Notes under the pieces: generated by a model
The model's database searches: none
The model's input: only the letters and a program-made list of their open reading frames with translations
What the model was told of the DNA's origin: nothing
Made by a program: the position numbers and the translations under genes
Shown: one piece after another, positions 1-6,423 of the stretch
Position numbering within the stretch: the stretch's first letter is position 1
Layout of the letters: each line of letters opens with the position of its first letter
NCBI GenBank assembly: GCA_016302705.1
Contig: JAEDNC010000034.1
Location: 1 to 8,959 of the forward strand
Direction of reading: 5' to 3'
DNA: 8,959 nucleotides
Source of the DNA: Bacilli bacterium
GTDB lineage: Bacteria; Bacillota_I; Bacilli_A; RFN20; CAG-826

Positions 1-36
1 GAGAATATCGACGAAGACAGAAATAAATATATATAA
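1..36 (+). CDS. Possible 3' end of an upstream gene
   Basis: Frame 1 reads eleven charged residues (ENIDEDRNKYI) and stops at TAA, 34-36. A hydrophilic, acidic/basic tail of this sort is typical of a protein C-terminus, and the AT-only low-complexity sequence after it looks intergenic. Eleven codons cannot identify a family, and the frame could be open by chance. Confidence 0.25.
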   Translation, partial: ENIDEDRNKYI

Positions 37-94
37 AATATATTTCTCAACTTCTATAAATGATTATTTTTCTTTTTCAACATTACAAAAAATT

Positions 95-122
95 GACATC
101 TCTTTAAATGATAAGATGTTTT
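95..122 (+). terminator. Weak hairpin, possible terminator of the upstream gene
   Basis: ACATCT (96-101) pairs with AGATGT (114-119), extendable by a G-U pair (95/120), with a 12-nt loop and a short T run (119-122). The stem is short and the loop large, so it is only a candidate for ending a transcript entering from the left edge. Confidence 0.25.
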
Positions 123-141
123 AAATAACTAAACAAAAAAT

Positions 142-170
142 CTCACAATCCAGTCTTTTAATTCTATAAT
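142..170 (+). promoter_or_regulatory. Candidate promoter for the yhhN-like gene
   Basis: A perfect TATAAT sits at 165-170, with CTCACA (142-147, four of six matches to TTGACA) 17 nt upstream. Transcription would begin near 176-178, only about 5-7 nt before the ATG at 183. No Shine-Dalgarno sequence lies before that ATG, so the geometry fits a nearly leaderless message. TATAAT is common by chance in DNA this AT-rich. Confidence 0.45.
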
Positions 171-182
171 TAAATAGATTTT

Positions 183-890
183 ATGATTCCTTCCATAATT
201 CTACTTTCTCTAGGAGCAATAATGTCTACTATTTTTATTATTTCTAAGGTGAGACATTACTCGTTAGTTACAATCATATTGAAGACAATGGCTTCACTTT
301 TTTTCATCGCCTTAGGAATAACAACTGTTTGTCTTACTGAAGGAGATAAGCGGTTTGGAATAATCATACTTATCGGCTTGATTTTTGGCATGTTAGGAGA
401 TACCTTGCTAGGCTTTAAGTATATTACTACTAAAACCAAGAAGCTTTGGATCTTTTTTGGAATGCTCGCTTTCGCTTTTGGACATATATCATATGTTATT
501 GGTCTATTTGTTCACTTCTATCAAAGAGGAAATATTTTATTTGCGTTCCTTCCATTTATGATATCGCTAGTGATGTCTACTATTTATTTATGTGTTAAAG
601 GACGTCTAGGCATTCATTTTGGAAAGACGTTCCCATTTGGAGTATTTTATCTTATTTGTTTAACTTCAATGTTCTCTACCTCTTTAGTGATGGGAATATT
701 ACATTCATTTAATGAGACAACATTAATCATGTTCTTTGTTGGGGCATTTAACTTTGTTATTAGTGATTGCATGCTTACTGGAGCCTATTTCAAAGAAGGT
801 CAAAGACCAAAATGGTATATGGCAACTTATTCGATTGCCTATTATATCGCTCAATTTTTAATTGCGTTCTCTATTTTATTTTTAAAATAA
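183..890 (+). CDS. YhhN/TMEM86-family membrane protein, lysoplasmalogenase-like
   Basis: This 235-residue protein is almost entirely hydrophobic, with about eight membrane helices (near 3-22, 29-50, 57-78, 89-110, 119-138, 152-176, 180-201, 211-234), as expected for the YhhN family. Family signatures appear in order: KTMAS (34-38), GD (72-73), FxFGHxSY (97-104), GAxxFxxSD (187-195) and YYIAQFLIA (220-228). Characterised members cleave the vinyl-ether bond of lysoplasmalogens, and the GD and SD acidic residues are thought to form the active site; activity here is inferred from family only. The ATG at 183 has no Shine-Dalgarno sequence but lies just after a TATAAT box. A 41-nt gap leads to the phosphoesterase gene, so co-transcription is plausible. 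A role in ether-phospholipid turnover in the membrane is the best guess. Confidence 0.85.
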   Translation: MIPSIILLSLGAIMSTIFIISKVRHYSLVTIILKTMASLFFIALGITTVCLTEGDKRFGIIILIGLIFGMLGDTLLGFKYITTKTKKLWIFFGMLAFAFGHISYVIGLFVHFYQRGNILFAFLPFMISLVMSTIYLCVKGRLGIHFGKTFPFGVFYLICLTSMFSTSLVMGILHSFNETTLIMFFVGAFNFVISDCMLTGAYFKEGQRPKWYMATYSIAYYIAQFLIAFSILFLK

Positions 891-931
891 AAATATTATT
901 CTAATAAAAGAAAAAAAGGAGTTATATTTGA

Positions 932-1900
932 ATGAAGAAAAAATATCTTTCTTTGTTTGGGGCCTCACTTTTAGCACTTACATCTTGTGGCGCTAGAGGA
1001 GTACATCATGAAATTAGTGATTATATTTTAGAGCTCCCATATACAGATAATTTCCGTATTCTTCAATTAACAGATACACATATTGGAGATAAAGATGATC
1101 AAGAATTACAATATAAATTCATGGATCTCACAATCGAAGAAGCTCGCCCAAATCTTATTGTAGTGACAGGTGACGTCTTCACATTTGCATCTAAAGGAAC
1201 CGCTCTTAGATTCTTTAACTGGATGGACAGCCATAACATTCCTTGGACACTTACATGGGGTAACCATGATGAACAAGTCTATTTCTCAATTGACTGGGTC
1301 ACAGATGTTCTTAATAATTATGGTCATAACTGTAAGTTTATTGACCTCCAAGATGATGATGTTAGTGGTAATGCGAACTTTGCAATTAACTTAATGAATG
1401 GTACTAACCTTGTTCACCAAGTAATCGTGATGGATTCGAATAGATATCATTATGGATTAGATTACAACGGTTATGACTATTTCCATCAAAATCAAATTGA
1501 TTGGTATTCTAGATTGGTAAATACTACCAAAATACAATATGGTAATTACAAATCAACAATGTATTATCATATTCCTCTTCCAGAAGTAGATAACGCTTTT
1601 GATGAAGGCAATGTTATCTTTGGTGAGAAGAACGAAGATACATGTCCTCCAAAATACAATTCTGGATTCTTTAAAGTGATACATGATGCAGATTCTACCA
1701 AAGGTATGTTCTTTGGACATGATCACGTCAATAACTTTAGAGCAAAATATGAGGGTGTTCTCTTTGCTTATGGCATTAAATCCACAAACAAAATTTATTA
1801 CGAAGACGAAATGCTCGGTGGACAAGTTATCGTCATTGATAACACAGGTAACTTCTCAGTAGAGAAACCTATTAACCACAAATATAGCGAGGTACTCTAA
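932..1900 (+). CDS. Calcineurin-like metallophosphoesterase lipoprotein
   Basis: The 322-residue product starts with a lipoprotein signal peptide (KKK, a hydrophobic core, lipobox LTSC with Cys19), so it should be anchored on the outer face of the membrane. The rest carries the full metallophosphoesterase set: DTH (D48, H50), GD (D81), GNHDE (N111, H112), an isolated His in HIPLPE (H213) and GHDH (H263, H265). These supply ligands for the two-metal centre. The LTDTH plus HIPLPE pattern resembles the Dcr2/purple-acid-phosphatase-28-like branch. The substrate is unknown; a phosphomonoester or phosphodiester of the envelope or medium is likely. AAAGGAG at 915-921 gives a 10-nt spacing to the ATG. 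The next gene begins 2 nt after the stop, implying tight coupling to a membrane protein. Confidence 0.88.
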   Translation: MKKKYLSLFGASLLALTSCGARGVHHEISDYILELPYTDNFRILQLTDTHIGDKDDQELQYKFMDLTIEEARPNLIVVTGDVFTFASKGTALRFFNWMDSHNIPWTLTWGNHDEQVYFSIDWVTDVLNNYGHNCKFIDLQDDDVSGNANFAINLMNGTNLVHQVIVMDSNRYHYGLDYNGYDYFHQNQIDWYSRLVNTTKIQYGNYKSTMYYHIPLPEVDNAFDEGNVIFGEKNEDTCPPKYNSGFFKVIHDADSTKGMFFGHDHVNNFRAKYEGVLFAYGIKSTNKIYYEDEMLGGQVIVIDNTGNFSVEKPINHKYSEVL

Positions 1901-1902
1901 TT

Positions 1903-2802
1903 ATGAAAAAGACAATTGGACTTATCTCTGTTACGGTTTTAGGCATTTTAGCCAGTCTCTTGCTTGTTTTAGCAGTAAATATGTTCTTTGGAGATGTGGC
2001 AAATTTCTCTACTGGAATGATTACAGGATTATTTGTTACTCTTCCTGCTGCTGCGTTAACTGTTGATGTTATATTACTTTTCTTAGCAGTCATTGGTTAC
2101 TTTGTAAATGAAAAGACACATAAGAAATTATTTAAGGTCAATCTCCTTACTATTGCGATTAGTTCTGGCGTTGGATTAATCGGCGCTTTATTGGCAGGTA
2201 TTGTTACTTATCGTTCATTTATTAAACCATATCCATTCCCAGGCTACTTAATCATCTTTATGATTCTTCACATCCTATTTATTATAGGAAGCGTTGCTAC
2301 TTTATTTCTTTATGTTAAAAAGATGCCTGAAGATGAAGAAAAGAATAAAGTTACAGTTGCTGGAATATTTAGAAATATCGGCTGGTGGTTATTTACTTCT
2401 TTAGCGTTATTTCGCTTTGGTTTATTCATCGTTTCTCCAACATTCATTAATTGGAGAACATTTGATTTAACCGCTCCATTTTATTTCTTTATGATCACCC
2501 CATTCTTTATGCTTGTTTATAAAGTCTTAGTGTGGTTTAAAATCGCTAAGGTTACAACTTTAGTAGATAAAATTGCTACATGTGCAATGGTTTTGTTAAC
2601 TCTTGGTTTATCAGTAGCAGTTATCGTTCTTGGAATAAACGATTCAACATTTATCTCTGCTATTTCTCCGTGTATGCCACTAGAGAGATTAGTAAGCATG
2701 CCAATAGAAACCTTTATTCATATTGTTTCCACCTTAGCGGTAGGAACAGTCCTTATTCTTCAAAGCTTTGGGGTTTTTACCAAAAAAGAAGTGACAGAAT
2801 AA
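1903..2802 (+). CDS. Polytopic membrane protein of unknown function
   Basis: I do not recognise this 299-residue protein. About eight hydrophobic segments are visible (near 5-29, 43-68, 80-103, 114-138, 160-180, 190-211, 224-245, 270-292), with a charged loop rich in Lys and Glu at 139-150 that is probably cytoplasmic. There is no ATP-binding or obvious transporter signature. The ATG lies 2 nt after the stop of the phosphoesterase gene, and GAGG at 1889-1892, inside that gene, serves as ribosome binding site with 10-nt spacing. Translation of the two is therefore probably coupled, which suggests a joint function such as presenting or transporting a substrate or product of the lipoprotein. It is the last gene before a strong terminator. 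Confidence 0.8.
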   Translation: MKKTIGLISVTVLGILASLLLVLAVNMFFGDVANFSTGMITGLFVTLPAAALTVDVILLFLAVIGYFVNEKTHKKLFKVNLLTIAISSGVGLIGALLAGIVTYRSFIKPYPFPGYLIIFMILHILFIIGSVATLFLYVKKMPEDEEKNKVTVAGIFRNIGWWLFTSLALFRFGLFIVSPTFINWRTFDLTAPFYFFMITPFFMLVYKVLVWFKIAKVTTLVDKIATCAMVLLTLGLSVAVIVLGINDSTFISAISPCMPLERLVSMPIETFIHIVSTLAVGTVLILQSFGVFTKKEVTE

Positions 2803-2820
2803 TCAACTATTAAATAAATT

Positions 2821-2851
2821 AATCAAGTGTCTTAAAGATACTTGATTTTTT
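2821..2851 (+). terminator. Intrinsic terminator after the yhhN-phosphoesterase-membrane protein cluster
   Basis: AATCAAGT (2821-2828) pairs perfectly with ACTTGATT (2840-2847). The stem continues inward through G-U, T-A, C-G and T-A pairs to a TAA loop (2833-2835), about 12 bp in all. A T run (2846-2851) follows. It lies 19 nt past the stop of the membrane protein gene. Confidence 0.85.
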
Positions 2852-2866
2852 ACGCTAAATATTTGT

Positions 2867-2887
2867 AAATAACTCAAATAGTTATTT
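2867..2887 (+). repeat. Inverted repeat between the terminator and surE
   Basis: AAATAACT (2867-2874) and AGTTATTT (2880-2887) form an 8-bp perfect inverted repeat around a 5-nt CAAAT centre. It sits just upstream of the promoter-like sequence before surE. It could be an operator or a second weak hairpin; with only one G-C pair it may also be chance. Confidence 0.35.
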
Positions 2888-2889
2888 TG

Positions 2890-2919
2890 TTGTTACTTTT
2901 TTTATTGTAAATTTATACT
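2890..2919 (+). promoter_or_regulatory. Promoter-like sequence abutting the surE start codon
   Basis: TTGTTA (2890-2895) and TATACT (2914-2919) are separated by 18 nt and look like a vegetative promoter. The -10 element ends at the base before the ATG at 2920, so normal initiation would fall inside the coding region. A weaker -10 (TGTAAA, 2906-2911) would give a leaderless message. Which, if either, is used cannot be told from sequence. Confidence 0.35.
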
Positions 2920-3594
2920 ATGAATATTTTGCTTACTAATGATGATGGCTATTTAGCAGAAGGGATTAATCTTCTTTATGACATATTGTCTAAAGAACAT
3001 CGAGTAATTATTGTCGCTCCTAAAGTCACTCAATCCGCTAAATCGGTATCAATTACTATTGGAGTTCCTAATGAAGTAATTAAGATAAATGACCATACCT
3101 TCGTTATGGATGCTTCTCCTGCTGATTGTGTGGCCTTTGGTCTATCTTCATTAAACACAAAATTCGATTTAGTGGTTTCTGGTTGTAACCATGGATTAAA
3201 TATCTCATATGATACGATGTATTCCGGTACAATCGGAGCAACTTTACAAGCTCTTACATACCGTATACCTGCTATAGCGATTAGCTGTGAGAACAACTTC
3301 GACATTGTAAGAAACTATCTAAACCAAGTTATGAAATATATTATAGATAACAAATTGTTATCTACTGAATATAGTTTAAACGTTAATTTCCCATTAGGGG
3401 AAAAGGTAGAAGATATTAGACTTACTCATATCTATTACCGTAAAGAAACAACATATTACATTGAATCTAGCAAAGATCATTATTATGCAACTAGAGATAT
3501 TAATGACTCTAAATGCGATGAATTAGATTCTGATGTATATAGCGTATATCACTCAATTGTCTCTATTACAAAAATCAAGAAGTCTCTTGATTAA
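2920..3594 (+). CDS. surE: 5'/3'-nucleotidase SurE (survival protein E family), C-terminally short
   Basis: The protein opens with MNILLTNDDG, the SurE signature whose D8 and D9 bind the catalytic metal. Other family landmarks follow: VAPKVTQSAKS with S39 at the usual metal-ligand serine position, SPADCV (66-71), SGCNHGLN (87-94, metal-binding N90) and YSGTIGA (101-107). SurE removes phosphate from nucleoside monophosphates and related substrates in the cytoplasm. At 224 residues it is shorter than usual (about 250): it ends right after the SIT strand of the family's YVSIT motif and lacks the C-terminal helical segment. No remnant lies downstream, so this looks natural rather than frameshifted. 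The ATG has no Shine-Dalgarno sequence, yet the conserved N-terminus fixes it as the start. The repeat-protein gene begins 14 nt after the stop. Confidence 0.93.
   Translation: MNILLTNDDGYLAEGINLLYDILSKEHRVIIVAPKVTQSAKSVSITIGVPNEVIKINDHTFVMDASPADCVAFGLSSLNTKFDLVVSGCNHGLNISYDTMYSGTIGATLQALTYRIPAIAISCENNFDIVRNYLNQVMKYIIDNKLLSTEYSLNVNFPLGEKVEDIRLTHIYYRKETTYYIESSKDHYYATRDINDSKCDELDSDVYSVYHSIVSITKIKKSLD
3573..3592 (+). promoter_or_regulatory. Hairpin at the surE stop codon, abutting the next ribosome binding site
   Basis: AATCAAGA (3573-3580) pairs perfectly with TCTTGATT (3585-3592) around an AGTC loop. The 3' arm includes the first base of the surE TAA, and the AAGGAGG of the next gene starts at 3593. 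There is no T tail, so it is not a simple terminator. It may modulate translation or RNA stability between the two genes. Confidence 0.45.
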
Positions 3595-3608
3595 GGAGGA
3601 AAGCTTCT

Positions 3609-6347
3609 ATGGCTGAGATTACAAGAAAAGATGGTGGAAGTGTTGCACCAAAAAAAGAAAAAAGAAAACACAATGGTTGGAAATATTTCTTGATGTGGTT
3701 TGTAGGATTTATCTCCTGCATTGTCACAATCGGTTTGTCGGTTGTTATTACTGGTTCTGTCATTAAGCTCAAAGATTTAGTGGCTATGACTGGCGGAGAT
3801 CCAAACGAATACGTTGGTGAAGAATTTATCAACGATACTTTATTATCTGCGATTACCAAATTAACAACTCGTAAATTTGAAACTCTCGGAGACTTAAACA
3901 AAGTATCTCCAATTATTGAAAAGACTGTTACTGAAACAGTTAACCCAGCTTTACGCGATGCGATTGGTTTTGAATTTGATTGGGACGAATTAAGTATTAA
4001 ACCATTCAAACTCGATTCTTCATCTTCTCGTCCTGAGACAGAATATGACCATAATGAATCGATTTCTGAGTATATTCCTAGAGCAGTTGAAAGCGGTGTT
4101 ACTCTTTATAACTTCTTTGATGATCCAAGCCAAATTAATGGACTTCTTGAATATCTTTGCTATGGAATTAAAGAAGAACCGGTAGGTAGTGGACATTACG
4201 TAATCGATAAAGACCACAAAAACACTTTACATGACATCATGCAAAATCCAGGTGCATTTATGGATAACATCATGAAGGCAATTACTTTAGGATCAATCGT
4301 TGATACATCTTCTAATCCATTCCTCGCTCAAATGAACGATTACACGATTAATGATTTATCGGATATGAGTAAGATTACCTCTTTAGAGATTGGACCTCTA
4401 TTTGATGGTAATACTGACGCTGCTAATAACCCATTAATTCAAACTATTATTGCAAATCACTGGACCATTGATGACTTATGTGACTTTGATAACATCATGT
4501 CTTTAAGAATTAGTGATGTTTTAGATGTTAGTGGTTCTTCCACTTTCTTACAAGCCATAGGAAACAATACCTTTAACGAATTAACCGCTCCTGGATTTGT
4601 TGATGGTTTACTTCTTAGTGACCTCTTCCCAGACGCTGGTGGTATCGTTAAAGCTTTAGCGGACGCTGGTTGTACTGTTGGTGAATTAACTGCTGATAAC
4701 ACAAAGATTTTAGAATTAACTGTTTTAGATGTCTTCCCAGATATTACTTCTGGAGATATCCTTTATGCCTTTAAAGATGAAACTCTTGGTGATTTATCTA
4801 CTTTAGATATATCTACAGTTAAAATTACCAATATCTTTAGTGCGACTGATATCACTAATAATAAAATACTTTCCGCAGTGCTTGATGTTAAAGGAAATGA
4901 CGCAACTATCGGAGATCTTTCTAATCAAGCTACAATTAACTCTATTCCATTAAGTAGCATTATTGATCCTACAGGAAACCAAATCTTAACTGCGTTATGT
5001 TCTGATCCAAATCCTGCCACAATTGGAACAATTGGCACTAAAATAAATTCTTTGAAACTAAAAGATGTCATTGAAGCTGATGATCCAACTTCTATGATTT
5101 ATGGAATCGTTAATTCAGTCGCAATGGATTGCCCAATTAATGAAATTGGAACTCACTTTGGAGATATCTTATTAAGTGATTTGTTTGATGTTAATGCCTC
5201 TACCCCAAAAGTGTTAGCAACACTTATTAATGGTGGTTCAACCTTAAATTCATTATCTAGTGATTTAAATACATTAAAACTTGGCGATGTCATGGATCTA
5301 AATCCAGGTGACTTATTATATTCTGCAAAAGATGAAAGTATTAATGATGGAAACGCGATTGTCAATGCTTTATTGGATAACATCACCTTAGGTGATGCGA
5401 TTACCATTGATTCTAGTTCTCCACTTGTTTTACAAAATTTAGCAGGTTGTAAATTAAGCGAAGTCCAAGGAACGTTAGAAGGATTAACTCTAGCTGAAAT
5501 CATTGATATTGATCCATCAAGTTCAAATATCTTAAAAGCTTTAGCGGGTGTTACTGTTTTCGGTACAGGTAAAAACAACTTACAATACGCTTTAGAAAAT
5601 CTTAATTTATTAGAGTTATTTGGTGATGATGTCTTTGCTACTGGCGCTGGAGCAGATAGTAGAAACTCCATTAGAATTACTATCCCAGTTAAAGAGGAAG
5701 ACTTAGATAGCGGTGGTAATCTTAAAAACACAAGCTTCCCAGTCACAACTGGAAGCGAAGTTACTGGAAGAATCATTGCTGATAGAACCTCTTTAGCGGG
5801 TAAGATTAACTTTATATTTGATAAAGGAAAGCAAGTCTATTTCATTGATTATCTATATAACGAAAGTAGTGCTTATTCTGCTTCAAGTATCGATGCTGCA
5901 GTTAAACAAGGATTCCAATATTTAACAGGAAGTGCATATGGTGGAACAGAAGTGTTTAGTGAAGGTAATAATGAAGAAATTGTCCCTGTTTTGGGATACG
6001 ATATGACTATCACTTCAAACGAAGCAAAAAAGTTTGATACATCATATTGGTTCTTGCTCACTGAAGAAGGCGAAACCTTTAAAGATGAATATAAGAAATT
6101 CTTACCTAAAATAGGTTATACATATACAGTTAACGATATGAATAAATTCATTGATAATATGAATTACCATATTAGAAGTGAAAAAATCAGAGATTTATCT
6201 GATGCGGGATATTTAGATGTTAACTTCAATTTAGATGCTGTTTTAAAAACTAATGTTTATACATATGCAATTCCACATGGTGGAGAAAAAACAATCTCTG
6301 AATTATTAGAAGTCATCGAAGCATTAGTTCCACTTATTGCTTCATAA
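3609..6347 (+). CDS. Large single-pass membrane protein with about twelve tandem 37-residue repeats, unknown function
   Basis: I do not recognise this 912-residue protein. A basic N-terminus (KKEKRKHNGWK, 15-25) precedes one membrane helix (about 26-52), which predicts an N-in, C-out anchor with some 860 residues outside. Residues 53-236 are a linker-like domain. Residues 237-677 hold about twelve consecutive degenerate repeats of 34-39 residues. Each has the loose pattern xILxAL, then a TIGDL-like turn, then LxLxDVIDxD, often followed by a short S/N/P-rich link. Such regular Leu/Ile and Asp spacing suggests a solenoid. Residues 678-912 are a non-repetitive, soluble-looking region. AAGGAGG (3593-3599), overlapping the surE stop, fixes the ATG with 9-nt spacing. 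No enzyme motif, LPXTG sorting signal or second membrane helix is visible. A structural, adhesive or envelope-scaffold role is a guess. Confidence 0.85.
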   Translation: MAEITRKDGGSVAPKKEKRKHNGWKYFLMWFVGFISCIVTIGLSVVITGSVIKLKDLVAMTGGDPNEYVGEEFINDTLLSAITKLTTRKFETLGDLNKVSPIIEKTVTETVNPALRDAIGFEFDWDELSIKPFKLDSSSSRPETEYDHNESISEYIPRAVESGVTLYNFFDDPSQINGLLEYLCYGIKEEPVGSGHYVIDKDHKNTLHDIMQNPGAFMDNIMKAITLGSIVDTSSNPFLAQMNDYTINDLSDMSKITSLEIGPLFDGNTDAANNPLIQTIIANHWTIDDLCDFDNIMSLRISDVLDVSGSSTFLQAIGNNTFNELTAPGFVDGLLLSDLFPDAGGIVKALADAGCTVGELTADNTKILELTVLDVFPDITSGDILYAFKDETLGDLSTLDISTVKITNIFSATDITNNKILSAVLDVKGNDATIGDLSNQATINSIPLSSIIDPTGNQILTALCSDPNPATIGTIGTKINSLKLKDVIEADDPTSMIYGIVNSVAMDCPINEIGTHFGDILLSDLFDVNASTPKVLATLINGGSTLNSLSSDLNTLKLGDVMDLNPGDLLYSAKDESINDGNAIVNALLDNITLGDAITIDSSSPLVLQNLAGCKLSEVQGTLEGLTLAEIIDIDPSSSNILKALAGVTVFGTGKNNLQYALENLNLLELFGDDVFATGAGADSRNSIRITIPVKEEDLDSGGNLKNTSFPVTTGSEVTGRIIADRTSLAGKINFIFDKGKQVYFIDYLYNESSAYSASSIDAAVKQGFQYLTGSAYGGTEVFSEGNNEEIVPVLGYDMTITSNEAKKFDTSYWFLLTEEGETFKDEYKKFLPKIGYTYTVNDMNKFIDNMNYHIRSEKIRDLSDAGYLDVNFNLDAVLKTNVYTYAIPHGGEKTISELLEVIEALVPLIAS
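4317..5639 (+). repeat. Coding tandem repeat array, about 12 units of 34-39 codons
   Basis: Within the large membrane protein, units start at about residues 237, 275, 312, 346, 383, 419, 458, 496, 534, 568, 606 and 640. Landmark pieces recur: TIDDL, TVGEL, TLGDL and TIGDL in the first half of units, and ISDVLDV, LSDLFPD, VLDVFPD, LSDLFDV, LGDVMDL and LAEIIDI in the second. Units are diverged in amino-acid and DNA sequence, so this is an old array rather than a recent expansion. Confidence 0.75.
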
Positions 6348-6368
6348 AAAATCTTATTATCAAATTAA

Positions 6369-6398
6369 TATACAATAATTTAACAATTATTATATAAT
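6369..6398 (+). promoter_or_regulatory. Candidate promoter for fba, overlapping an inverted repeat
   Basis: TATACA (6369-6374, four of six matches to TTGACA) and a perfect TATAAT (6393-6398) are 18 nt apart, placing the transcript start near 6405. An inverted repeat, AATAATT (6374-6380) and AATTATT (6385-6391), fills the spacer and could be an operator, though it is purely A/T. A leader of about 19 nt carries the AAGGAAG ribosome binding site (6409-6415). Confidence 0.5.
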
Positions 6399-6423
6399 AC
6401 CAAGCGAAAAGGAAGTAAAAAAC

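Noticed and set aside
25..45. Inverted repeat AAATATAT/ATATATTT near the left edge
   Set aside because: Purely A/T with no T tail; the pairing is weak and expected by chance in such DNA.
93..121. TTGACA at 93-98 as a promoter for the first gene
   Set aside because: The -35 is perfect, but no acceptable -10 lies 16-18 nt downstream; the TATAAT at 165-170 fits better.
3575..4009. Minus-strand open frame (144 codons) opposite the surE end and the repeat-protein start
   Set aside because: Its hydrophobic patches are the reverse image of the sense-strand membrane anchor codons; no independent support.
4317..5639. Possible recent tandem DNA duplication or CRISPR-like array
   Set aside because: The periodicity is at the protein level and the units are diverged in DNA sequence, with no identical short repeats separated by unique spacers.
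5153..5776. Long minus-strand open frame (207 codons) opposite the repeat-protein gene
   Set aside because: It lies wholly antisense to a clear coding region, its translation shows no domain, signal or membrane pattern, and no good ribosome binding site was seen; repeats in the sense strand can keep the antisense frame open.
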